29,190 nucleotides of DNA. It comes from Larix sibirica (taxonomy: Eukaryota; Streptophyta; Pinopsida; Pinales; Pinaceae). This document shows positions 20,989 to 29,190 of this stretch, piece after piece; the first letter of the stretch is position 1; each line of letters opens with the position of its first letter. The position numbers and the translations under genes are program-made. The notes below the pieces were generated by a model. That model made no database searches and was not told the origin of the DNA. It was given only the letters and a program-made list of their open reading frames with translations. The stretch lies in contig NWUY0300002089.1 in assembly GCA_004151065.3 (NCBI GenBank), positions 3,861 to 33,050 on the forward strand, in the 5' to 3' direction.

Positions 20989-22319
20989 ATGGAAGGAGAA
21001 GGGATCTGCACTATGTCTGAAACGCAGCTTGGCGAATCTGCTAAGGCCACTTTGATGGAAAAGGTTCACAAATTGGTCAATCGATGCATCCCAAAAATGC
21101 TTCATATTCCAAAATACGATATTACATCTCAAAACATGAACCCTAGCATCCAATATATGAAAGACAACATAGGGATAGGTAGATTCCTGGGTATTTGGCC
21201 ATCGGATAAATATTTGATCTGGTGGATCAACAACAAGTGGAGGCCAAAATTCCATAATGATCTCCACCTAGGATCCAAGGGATTCTCTACAGTGATCTTC
21301 TCCAACTTAGAAGATCAGGACAATATCTTCGACAATGGGCCTTACTTCTATAACTCGACAATCTAGTTGGAATGATTTAGCCCAGAAAAAAGGATAATTT
21401 CTCCCATGCTCTTGTATGGATTTGGCTATACTCATTGTCCTAGGAATATTGGGACCATGAAACCCTGGAATATATTGGAAAAACCATTGGTTCTTTTGTT
21501 CAGATCTCGAAAACCACCAGGATTGGGTGCTACATGTCTTATGCAAAGATCAACATGAATATCTCTGGAGCTCTCCTTGAAGCAATCTATCAATGGCATG
21601 AAGATACTGAATGGATTCAAACCCTTGAGTATGAACACATTCCTTTTTGATGTCAGAAGTGTAATGACCATGGTCACCTATTCCAGGACTACCCTCTCAG
21701 TGGTACCCCTCACCCTCCCTCTTTGACTCCAAAGATGGACAATGATGGATTCGTTCGAATCCCCGACAGAAGAAGGCAATCTAAAAGACTCCCTACTCCA
21801 GAGCATAAGAGAAAGGAATAAAATGGGAATCGATTCGTTGCTCTATCAGACATGCCAGAGGATTTACAGATGGACAATAATGGAAGAACACCAAAAAAGC
21901 AGGGATCTGAAAAAACTCAAAATCCTAAGCACGAAAAATCAAGAATTAATCAGCCCCCTAATGAGACTAGGACCTCTTCTCGAATAACTCAAAATCCCCC
22001 AAGCATCTTAGGAGAAGTACCAAGGAAAGCACCTCCTCTAGAAGAGAACGAGGAAATGGATCTAGGCGACTTAGATATAAAGGGCATTGAAAATTCATGT
22101 AGAAGGAAAGATTGCAAATTGATTCTAGCCAAGCAACTTTAGCCCCTGAAGGAAGCCCTCATTAAATCTAGAACTAAAGTCTCTTTAGAAGTCAAAACTC
22201 AAAGAACCCAAAAGGAACTCCAAAGAGCAAGGGAAAAAGAGACAGGAATCCAATACGCAATGGCTAGAAGAGGTTGGGTAGCAGTTGGTAGACTCGGGGA
22301 AATATGCCCATCTCACTGA
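20989..22319 (+). pseudogene. LINE-A ORF1: DUF4283-like nucleic-acid-binding protein with degraded zinc knuckle
   Basis: The first 125 codons (20989-21366) are open and read GRFLGIWPS, LIWWINNKW, GSKGFSTVIF and NGPYFYNSTI, the DUF4283 domain of plant LINE ORF1 proteins, thought to bind the element RNA. Other frames then continue the domain: VWIWLYSLS, stop, EYWDHETLEYIGKTIGSFV, YAKINMNISG. A CCHC knuckle follows near 21657-21700 as CQKCNDHGHLFQDY, with the last Cys replaced by Tyr and a TGA just before it. The hydrophilic tail runs through two overlapping frames (21742-22142) and ends RRGWVAVGRLGEICPSH with a stop at 22317-22319, 27 bp before ORF2. Several stops and shifts make it non-functional. 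Confidence 0.85.
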
Positions 22320-22346
22320 GGTCTTCTCTAGTATCCCTCATTCTCA

Positions 22347-23110
22347 ATGAAATTCATTTGTTGGAATATTCGAGGTGTTTGGGTAAGTCTAAACACAAGA
22401 TATTACAAAAACAAGATTAGGCAAGAGTTACCTTAGGTTCTGATGTGTAGGAGATCAAATGCAATGTGGAATAGATGGACCTCATAGCAATACAAATATG
22501 GAAGGGAGCTCAATGCATACCATTTGATGTAATAAGAGTAGTTGGAGGCCTTGTGTTGCTTTAGGACCTGAATTAGATCAAACTGTAGGAGTTCTATGCT
22601 ACCCATAATACATTAACTGCTAAATTCCATCTCCTCAACTCAAATGAACTGGGAACTATTTCAAATGTCTACGATCCTAACCTTCTTTTGCAGAAATTGC
22701 AATTCTTGGAAGCCCTCTCTCAGCTGGTAGAACAAGTAGCTACAAATCAATGGATTTTAGGGGCTGATTTTAATATGATAACCTCTCTGTTGGAACCAAA
22801 AGGACAATGTTGAATACTTGAGTGAGATAGTGAATCATTCCAGGTGACCATCCAAAACCTTAAGTTGGTCAACTTGGAAACCAAAATCGACCTCTTTACT
22901 TGGAACAATAAGAGGGCGGGTGACCATCAAATCGCTTCAAGGCTGGATTGTCTCCTTTTTTTGGAAGCCATTCTTTTGCAAGGAACTTCCTTAGAGGCTA
23001 ATATCCTTCCTACAGTAGGATCGAACCATTAGACCATCAGCCTCCAACAACAACTTGAAGGAACACCCAAGATATACCCATTGAAATTTGAGAATCTTTT
23101 GTCTCTCTAA
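22347..23110 (+). pseudogene. LINE-A ORF2 N-terminus: endonuclease domain
   Basis: The frame begins MKFICWNIRGVW, the standard start of plant L1 apurinic-like endonucleases (EEP fold), which nick target DNA for target-primed reverse transcription. The catalytic Glu motif reads stop-EIK at 22448-22459, where QEIK or QETK is expected. Later comes GADFNMITSLLEPKGQ with Asp at 22766-22768, then FTWNNKR, then SRLDCLLF. The C-terminal SDHWPI motif reads SNH-stop-TISL: the catalytic Asp before His is Asn (23024-23026) and the following Trp is a TAG stop. At least five nonsense codons are present. The nuclease is dead. Confidence 0.85.
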
Positions 23111-24660
23111 TCCAAGTTTTAAAGACAATCTTAAAAAATTGTGGTTGGAGATAGATATGCTCTGAGGCTATCCCATGTATCGCTTTCAACAAAAACTAAA
23201 GCACACAAAGATGTTCCTCAAGCAATGGATAAAGACGAGTTCGACAACATCTTCCAGGCACAAAATGAGTTATATGACAAAATGGAGGTTATTCAGTTGC
23301 AAATGATTAAGGAGGGACGCTCTCCAGTCCTCAAGGAAGCCTAAGTTCAACTCTAGGCTTAAATTGATGAGAGGCACAAGCAAGAGGAAATCCTCATGGG
23401 GAAAAAGTCTTGTGTTCAGTGGCTCAAGGAGGGTGAGCGCAACAATGCCTTCTTTCATCGATCCATGCTGCAATACAATTGATTGAAGAATATTTCTATG
23501 ATGGCCAACTCTTAGGGAGAAAGACTGCAAGCTCATGCTGAAATAGAACACGAATTTACATCTTTTTATAGTAACCTCATATGAAAACCAGTCCTTGATA
23601 GATTTGAATCCATCAACAACATTACCTGCAACATTCCTAGGATGGTTTCTCAAGAACAAAATGACAGTCTTATGAAACCCATAGAGGAGACTGAATTGGA
23701 AACAACTATTATGCAAATGGCTACTTGAAAATACCCTAGGCCATATGGTCTTACCACCGACTTCTTTCAACATTGTTGGGATCTTGTTAAAGAAGAAGTA
23801 CTTGAATTGGGAAAACACTCTCAGAGAGAAGCCCAAGTCCTTCCTTCCCTAAACTCAACTTTCCTTTCTCTCATTCCCAAAGAAGAGCAAGGTTCGAATC
23901 CAAGTAAGTCGAGACCCATATGTCTTTGTAATGTCATATACAAACTTATTTTGAACGTCATTGCAAATCATTTGAAACCAATATTTCCTAACCTCATCTC
24001 GCGGGAGCAATCATGCTACTTCAAAGGTAGGAAAATCCTGAACGGAACTATGCTTACTCATGAAGTTATCCATTCCCTCAAGACTTCCAAAAAACAAGGT
24101 ATTCTCATGAAGCTTGATGTGTAGAAAGATTTTGACAAACTGAGCTGGCCATTTATTGAACAAATGTTGAAGGACTTTCGACTTCAACAATAAATGGACT
24201 CAATGGGTGTTATCCTTCATCTCTTATCCCTTCTTTTTTATCTTTGTGAATGGAGTTCCTTCACCTACATTCAAATCCTCCGGGGGCATTAGGAAGGGAG
24301 ACCCTCTCTCTCCTTTATTGTTTATCATTATGGCTAAAGGCCTCAGTCATCACATTAGTGGAGCTTCTCATGTTGGTAAAATTTGTGGTATTTTATTCCC
24401 CCACCCAAACCTCAAGCATACCCACTATCTATTTGTGGAATACACCTTCCTGATGGGCCTCCCCTTGGACAAAGAAGCCAAATCCTTCAAGTGTGTTCTC
24501 AAATATTTTATGGATGCCTCGGGCACATCCATCAGTGATGCTAAATCCCATATCTTCTTCTTCAACACCCTACTCTTATCCAAAGAAGTATCACTAGAAT
24601 CCTTGGTTTCCAATAGGGCTCCCTTCCATCCAAATACCTTGGCGTTCCCTCATTGATTCA
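23111..24660 (+). pseudogene. LINE-A ORF2 middle: reverse transcriptase domain
   Basis: Recognisable RT blocks in order: NSTFLSLIPKEE and RPICLCNVIYKLILNVIANHL at about 23846-23970; EQSCYFKGRKILNGTMLTHEVIHSL; KLDV-stop-KDFDKLSW, with the first catalytic Asp at 24116-24118 and a TAG at 24122; NGVPSPTFKSSGGIRKGDPLSPLLF; and the active-site box as FVEY (24432-24443) where FADD is expected, so both catalytic Asp are lost. The peptide SGTSISDAKSH follows. A frameshift separates the two long open segments (23807-24124 and 24207-24656). The sequence is typical of plant L1 clades. The upstream linker 23111-23800 is readable with several stops. Confidence 0.9.
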
Positions 24661-26089
24661 ACCATCAATCATTTTAACTATAAAGAACTTTTATCCAGGC
24701 TTGAAAAAAGGTTATCATGTTGGAATTTCCACACCCTCAACCTTGCAGGGCGAATGCTCTTGGTTAAATTCATTCTTCAAGTCATGCCCCTCTACCTTTT
24801 CTCAGTCTTAGCTGCCCCCAAATACATTTTGAAGGCCATTCAAAACTTGCAGAGAAATTTCTTATGGAGTAGCTCGATCAACTACAAGAAATGGGCCTTG
24901 GTTAGCTGGGAAAAGCTATGTATACCCAAATTGGTAGGGGGAATTGGTCTTAGGGACCCTAAATTCAACAACCATATTTGGGGGGATAAAGCCTAGTGGA
25001 GATGGGTCAAGCATCAATAGGAACCCTAGGATCTCATGTGGTAGGAGAAGTATGCCCCTGAAATCACTAAAGCAAACCTCATTCATCTTGATGGAGATAT
25101 TATTGGATCCCTCATTTGGAATGCTACTTGGGCCAATAAGAAGTTAATCCAGGAGCATTGCCTATGGGAAGTGAAAGATGGCAAACATGTGATGTTATGG
25201 GAGGACTCATGGATTCAACCTCCTAAATTAGTTGATTCCCATCCCATGCCCATAGCACAATAGAATCTCAGAGAGAACAATAGGATCATTGTCCAACACT
25301 ATTGGCAATCTCAAGATGATCAATAGGTGCACATAACCTGGACCCATCACTCTTCTTGGATATGGGAGCACAATGATGATTGGAAAAGTGTATGGGATGA
25401 GTTGCATCAAAGCTAGGTCAAATTGAAATCTGGGCAAGGTAGACTTCGTTGGGGGTACAAACCAAGTGGTATTTTTTTTCGCTTAAAGAATCTTATTATA
25501 TCAAGGCCAATTTTCTCAATACTCCACAATATCAAATATGGTCAAAAATATGGAAGGCCAATCTCTAGATAGAAGTTGCTCTATTCTAATGGCTCATCAT
25601 TAGAAGGAGAATTCTCACATGGGACAATTTTCTCAAGAGGGGATTCAAAAGTCCATCATTTTGCATCATTTTCCATAGTGCTATGGAATCCATTGATCAC
25701 ATTCTTGACAGCTACGATTTCACCAATGCTCTATGGGATAGAGGGGCTTCAACTTTTTGAAGATGTGACCATCAACATAGCAATATTGTTCAAATGTTGA
25801 AAAACTGGTCTAACAATCCATTCTCCAATCCCATACTAAACATGATTTGGAAACTTTTTCCAAGTTTCCTAATCTGGGAAACCTGATCCCCAGAATCTCT
25901 AGCCCAAACCATTAGTCTCTCCCCCCTCTCAGCTTCATCAAACTAAATTTTTATGGTGCCTCTAAGGGCAATCCCGAGCCTGTTGGTTTTTTCAGAGTGT
26001 TTAAAATTGATAAAGGTCGTGTCTTACTTATCTTCCAAGGTTTTATCGGTTGTGAAACCAACAATGTGGTTGAATTGTCGGGTCTAATT
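24661..26089 (+). pseudogene. LINE-A ORF2 C-terminal part, first copy (thumb, zf-RVT, start of RNase H)
   Basis: Reads AGRMLLVKFILQVMPLYLFS, then the segment shared with the inverted-repeat arms (QRNFLWSSSINYKKWALV, GGIGLRDPKFNNHIWG). The zf-RVT module is near 25575-25730 as RILTWDNFLKRGF, CIIFHS, ESIDHILDSY: the second and last zinc Cys are Phe and Tyr. The RNase H begins with KLNFYGASKGNPEP, where the first catalytic Asp is Tyr. It stops abruptly at 26089, before the N. TAG stops at 25042, 25261 and 25324 are the ones shared with other copies. The stretch 24879-26089 is repeated at 26091-27303. Confidence 0.88.
24879..26089. repeat. 1.21-kb direct duplication across an N, copy 1
   Basis: From CAACTACAAGAAATGGGCCT to the base before the N. 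I see one substitution and a T-run length difference of two bases relative to copy 2 (26091-27303), i.e. over 99.5% identical. Confidence 0.95.
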
Positions 26090-26090
26090 N
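26090..26090. other. Single N, probable contig join
   Basis: The second copy of the 1.21-kb duplication starts at the next base. Confidence 0.8.
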
Positions 26091-27303
26091 CAACTACAAG
26101 AAATGGGCCTTGGTTAGCTGGGAAAAGCTATGTATACCCAAATTGGTAGGGGGAATTGGTCTTAGGGACCCTAAATTCAACAACCATATTTGGGGGGATA
26201 AAGCCTAGTGGAGATGGGTCAAGCATCAATAGGAACCCTAGGATCTCATGTGGTAGGAGAAGTATGCCCCTGAAATCACTATAGCAAACCTCATTCATCT
26301 TGATGGAGATATTATTGGATCCCTCATTTGGAATGCTACTTGGGCCAATAAGAAGTTAATCCAGGAGCATTGCCTATGGGAAGTGAAAGATGGCAAACAT
26401 GTGATGTTATGGGAGGACTCATGGATTCAACCTCCTAAATTAGTTGATTCCCATCCCATGCCCATAGCACAATAGAATCTCAGAGAGAACAATAGGATCA
26501 TTGTCCAACACTATTGGCAATCTCAAGATGATCAATAGGTGCACATAACCTGGACCCATCACTCTTCTTGGATATGGGAGCACAATGATGATTGGAAAAG
26601 TGTATGGGATGAGTTGCATCAAAGCTAGGTCAAATTGAAATCTGGGCAAGGTAGACTTCGTTGGGGGTACAAACCAAGTGGTATTTTTTTTTTCGCTTAA
26701 AGAATCTTATTATATCAAGGCCAATTTTCTCAATACTCCACAATATCAAATATGGTCAAAAATATGGAAGGCCAATCTCTAGATAGAAGTTGCTCTATTC
26801 TAATGGCTCATCATTAGAAGGAGAATTCTCACATGGGACAATTTTCTCAAGAGGGGATTCAAAAGTCCATCATTTTGCATCATTTTCCATAGTGCTATGG
26901 AATCCATTGATCACATTCTTGACAGCTACGATTTCACCAATGCTCTATGGGATAGAGGGGCTTCAACTTTTTGAAGATGTGACCATCAACATAGCAATAT
27001 TGTTCAAATGTTGAAAAACTGGTCTAACAATCCATTCTCCAATCCCATACTAAACATGATTTGGAAACTTTTTCCAAGTTTCCTAATCTGGGAAACCTGA
27101 TCCCCAGAATCTCTAGCCCAAACCATTAGTCTCTCCCCCCTCTCAGCTTCATCAAACTAAATTTTTATGGTGCCTCTAAGGGCAATCCCGAGCCTGTTGG
27201 TTTTTTCAGAGTGTTTAAAATTGATAAAGGTCGTGTCTTACTTATCTTCCAAGGTTTTATCGGTTGTGAAACCAACAATGTGGTTGAATTGTCGGGTCTA
27301 ATT
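26091..27303. repeat. 1.21-kb direct duplication across an N, copy 2
   Basis: Second copy; continues into the unique end of RNase H at 27304. Confidence 0.95.
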
Positions 27304-27624
27304 GTTGGGATTCACGCTGTAATTACTTCCAAATTCTCCCAGCTCATCGTTGAAAGAGACTCCCAAATCCTTATTCACTTGATTTCAAAAAATTTCAATG
27401 GAACTCTAGTGCATCTTCTAGCAAAAATATGGAGGTGGGAGGAAGATCTGTATCAGTTGGCTTCCTTCTTGTCGTGCATTATATTCATGATCACTTGTCA
27501 TGTCCGCAAAGACACCAACAAACTGGCATATCGCTTAACTAACATAGGCATTGAAAAAAAGATCAATTTAATAGTGAATTCATGGGATAATGTCAACAAT
27601 CCTATCCTTTGGGGATCTTGTTGA
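26091..27624 (+). pseudogene. LINE-A ORF2 C-terminal part, second copy, with complete RNase H end
   Basis: Repeats the thumb and zf-RVT segment and then gives the full RNase H (RVT_3-type). KLNFYGASKGNPEP has Tyr at 27166-27168 for the first catalytic Asp. It then reads ETNNVVELSGLIVGIHAVI with the Glu kept, LIVERDSQILIHLI with the Asp kept, and CHVRKDTNKLAYRLTNIG, where the usual HxxRxxNxxAD motif has Tyr for Asp. The stop at 27622-27624 is taken as the natural ORF2 end. The region 27154-27624 is one open frame. In LINEs this domain removes RNA from the RNA/DNA hybrid; two of four acidic residues are lost, so it would not work. Confidence 0.88.
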
Positions 27625-27739
27625 TGCATAACCAACAAAGATCTCCTCTCAAGATGGGGTGAGAACTCGATAGGATATGGATTCCAACATAGTTCCAAAA
27701 AAAGGACATGCCAGTTTAATTTGAGCATTCAGATGTTAG

Positions 27740-28132
27740 GAAGCTGCTATAGGTTACTGAAGTCGAAGCTGCTACAGGATACCGCTAAAGCTGATATAGG
27801 CTACCAAATAAACTGTTATAGGTTTTTGCAGAAGCTGTTACAAGTTGTTGCAAAATGCACTTACTGTGGAAGTTACTACAAGAGTGTTTGATGCAAAAGT
27901 TGCTACAAGTTATTGCAGAATTTGCTACAAGTTATTACAGGAGTTGTTACAAGTTTCTATAGAATTTGTTACAGGTTTCTCGGAAGCTACTACAGGAGTG
28001 TTCGCTGCAGAAGCTGCTACATGTTACCGCAAAAGTTGTTACAGGTTTCTACAAAAGTTGCTACATGTTTCTGTAGAAGTTGCCACAAGTTGTTGCAAAA
28101 CACATTTGCTATGGAATTTACTATAGGGGTTC
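27740..28132 (+). repeat. 22-bp minisatellite, about 16 units
   Basis: Degenerate units close to GAAGTTGCTACAGGTTTCTGCA (22 bp) fill this stretch. Two units carry a 16-base extension (near 27855 and 28105) and two carry a GAGTGTT-type variant (near 27880 and 27990), which hints at an older higher-order repeat. Because the unit lacks stops in all plus frames, two overlapping open frames (27845-28126, 27913-28188) arise as by-products; I do not call them genes. The array lies between the LINE-A ORF2 stop and its 3' end. Confidence 0.9.
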
Positions 28133-28429
28133 CTCCATCTTATTTTTTTCTTTGTTCTTCTTGTCCTAGTGGTCTACTTTTTTGGTAAGTATAATGGTTT
28201 GGACTGATCATTTTGGACTCTCTGCTAGGTTCTCTTGGTTTCTCGAGTATGGGCAGGATCCCTTTTGTTCCTCTTATACACTTTGGATATGTATGGTCAT
28301 TTTTGGCATAGAATGAGTCCCTAGTTGGTTGGCATGGTTTCCTCTGTTGGCAGGTCAACCACCATAACTCTAGCTCTGTAATTCTATTCCTCTTTTGGTT
28401 TTGTAATATAAATTCTGGTATATAAAAAA
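28133..28429 (+). other. LINE-A 3' untranslated region
   Basis: T-rich, non-coding, ending TGTAATATAAATTCTGGTAT and a short A run directly before the target-site duplication. This is the usual form of plant L1 3' ends. Confidence 0.7.
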
Positions 28430-28442
28430 ATTGAAACTCAAC
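28430..28442. repeat. Right target-site duplication of LINE A
   Basis: ATTGAAACTCAAC, partner of 20590-20602 (12 of 13). Confidence 0.85.
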
Positions 28443-29190
28443 ATTTTCCATATATGTCGAGTCTAAGGGAAAGAAAGCAAGAGATGATCATTAGTTTCTT
28501 CATTACCTCTACAGAGTATACACATTCGTGGACCAATTTGATTACTTCTTTGAAGTATGTCCCAAGTTAGGACCTTCCTATTCAAAACTAGTCAGAGGAA
28601 GAGGATACATTTAGGTGGGGTTGCCACCTTCCACAAATTTTTCCATTGTCAAAGTGCTTCCAAGATCACCCTATCATTCAATGCCAAGAATTTGAGTTTT
28701 GTAGTATGGTGCCCTCCAATCAAATTGTAATCCTAAGCAATCTCATCCTCCTCATATCAGATTTTGATATATTCCTTCCAAAGTTCAAATAGGTACATAT
28801 CCAATGCATAGCCTACTCACCTTCCAATCCCAATTCATGAGCCCAAAGCCATACCTGCCACCATATGCCAATAGTAAATGGATTGATGAATTTATTGAAT
28901 GTACATCTACCTTGTTCCTGAAAAATAGTAGATCAAATCACCAAGAAGAAGAAAAACCTATACTGCAACCCATAATAGTATGAATACCCACCCTAATCAA
29001 ATCACTAGAGCCTACCTTCTAGGCCAAATACTAACCAATAACTGATAAGGCTAAGTTCAAGGCCTACCACTGGTTTGATACATTTTGTATATTATTGTTG
29101 TGCCTTCTTATCCAATCTATTACAATACTAGGAGAAATGTATTCTACAATCAAGATCATTTTCCATAAACTATCCCATGCCAATTTGTCC
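28443..29190 (-). pseudogene. LINE-B ORF2 remnant: thumb to zf-RVT, runs off the window
   Basis: The minus strand from 29190 reads DKLAWDSLWKMIL and SIVIDWIRRHNNN, the region after RT. A single frame with a few stops follows from about 28800: KLKFLALNDRVILEAL, NLWKVATPPKCILFL, LNRKVLTWDILQRSNQIGP, then the zf-RVT zinc motif CILCRGNEETNDHLLLSF, with CxxC and His intact and the last Cys changed to Phe. It ends TRHIWKM at the LINE-A insertion site. The reading resumes at 20602 on the same strand. 28933-29190 is about 95% identical to 10746-11003. The RT part lies outside the window. Confidence 0.88.

Larger units (their letters stand above)
20603..28429 (+). mobile_element. LINE A, L1-like, near full length, inserted into LINE B
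   Basis: This is a plus-strand non-LTR retrotransposon. In order it has a 5' region (holding a SINE-like insertion), a decayed ORF1, a decayed ORF2 (endonuclease, RT, zf-RVT, RNase H), a 22-bp minisatellite and a 3' end reading TTTTGTAATATAAATTCTGG followed by a short A run. The 13-bp target-site duplications at both ends and the resumption of LINE-B protein across the ends fix the borders. If the duplicated 1.21 kb and the SINE are removed, the length is about 6.5 kb, normal for a plant L1. No frame is intact, so it is not autonomous. Confidence 0.88.

Noticed and set aside
23270-23836. 188-codon minus-strand open frame
   Set aside because: Shadow of the plus-strand LINE-A ORF2 linker region; no domain in the minus reading.
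27845-28188. Two overlapping open frames of about 92 codons
   Set aside because: They arise because the 22-bp minisatellite unit has no stop in forward frames; the peptide is a by-product of the repeat.

Overview
This window looks like nuclear DNA of a seed plant with a large, repeat-choked genome, probably a gymnosperm. That guess rests on the very low gene density, the number of decayed plant-type LINEs (L1-like, with an ORF1 DUF4283-like domain and CCHC knuckle, and an ORF2 carrying endonuclease, RT, zf-RVT and an RVT_3-type RNase H), and one plant-type TOM7 gene. I cannot name the species. Three single Ns (12728, 18773, 26090) mark apparent contig joins.

Layout. 1-4.4 kb: AT-rich sequence with no recognisable gene. 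4.4-5.2 kb: an 86-bp tandem duplication, then the zf-RVT/RNase H tail of a plus-strand LINE. 5.6-5.95 kb: a tRNA-derived SINE-like unit with an AC microsatellite and a partial second copy. 6.4-8.4 kb: minus-strand LINE zf-RVT fragments, one locally duplicated. 9.67-9.85 kb: a 90-bp tandem duplication. 10.16-12.73 kb: two 562-bp inverted LINE-A fragments flanking a minus-strand LINE-B reverse-transcriptase remnant. 13.1-15.2 kb: a possible exon and a roughly 660-bp tandem unit with decayed coding character on the minus strand, family unknown. 15.4-16.75 kb: several short tandem repeats and a hairpin. 17.2-17.8 kb: the only intact gene recognised, TOM7 (mitochondrial import receptor subunit), minus strand, with a TATA box and a poly(A) signal. 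18.2-18.5 kb: a minus-strand SINE with a 17-bp target-site duplication. 18.4-19.1 kb: a 338-bp duplication across an N.

19.6-29.2 kb is a nested structure. A minus-strand LINE B is split by a full-length-like plus-strand LINE A (20603-28429). Near-perfect 13-bp target-site duplications flank LINE A, and the LINE-B protein reading resumes across the gap. LINE A carries a SINE-like insertion in its 5' region and a 22-bp minisatellite between its RNase H stop and its 3' end. About 1.21 kb of its ORF2 appears twice across the N at 26090, which is best explained as an unmerged assembly overlap.

Nothing here looks like an operon or cooperating gene set. TOM7 is the only gene expected to make a working product. 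All LINE reading frames are broken, several at catalytic residues. I found no clear new biological system. The most notable items are the nested insertion, the inverted repeat, the unknown 660-bp tandem coding-like unit and the minisatellite.
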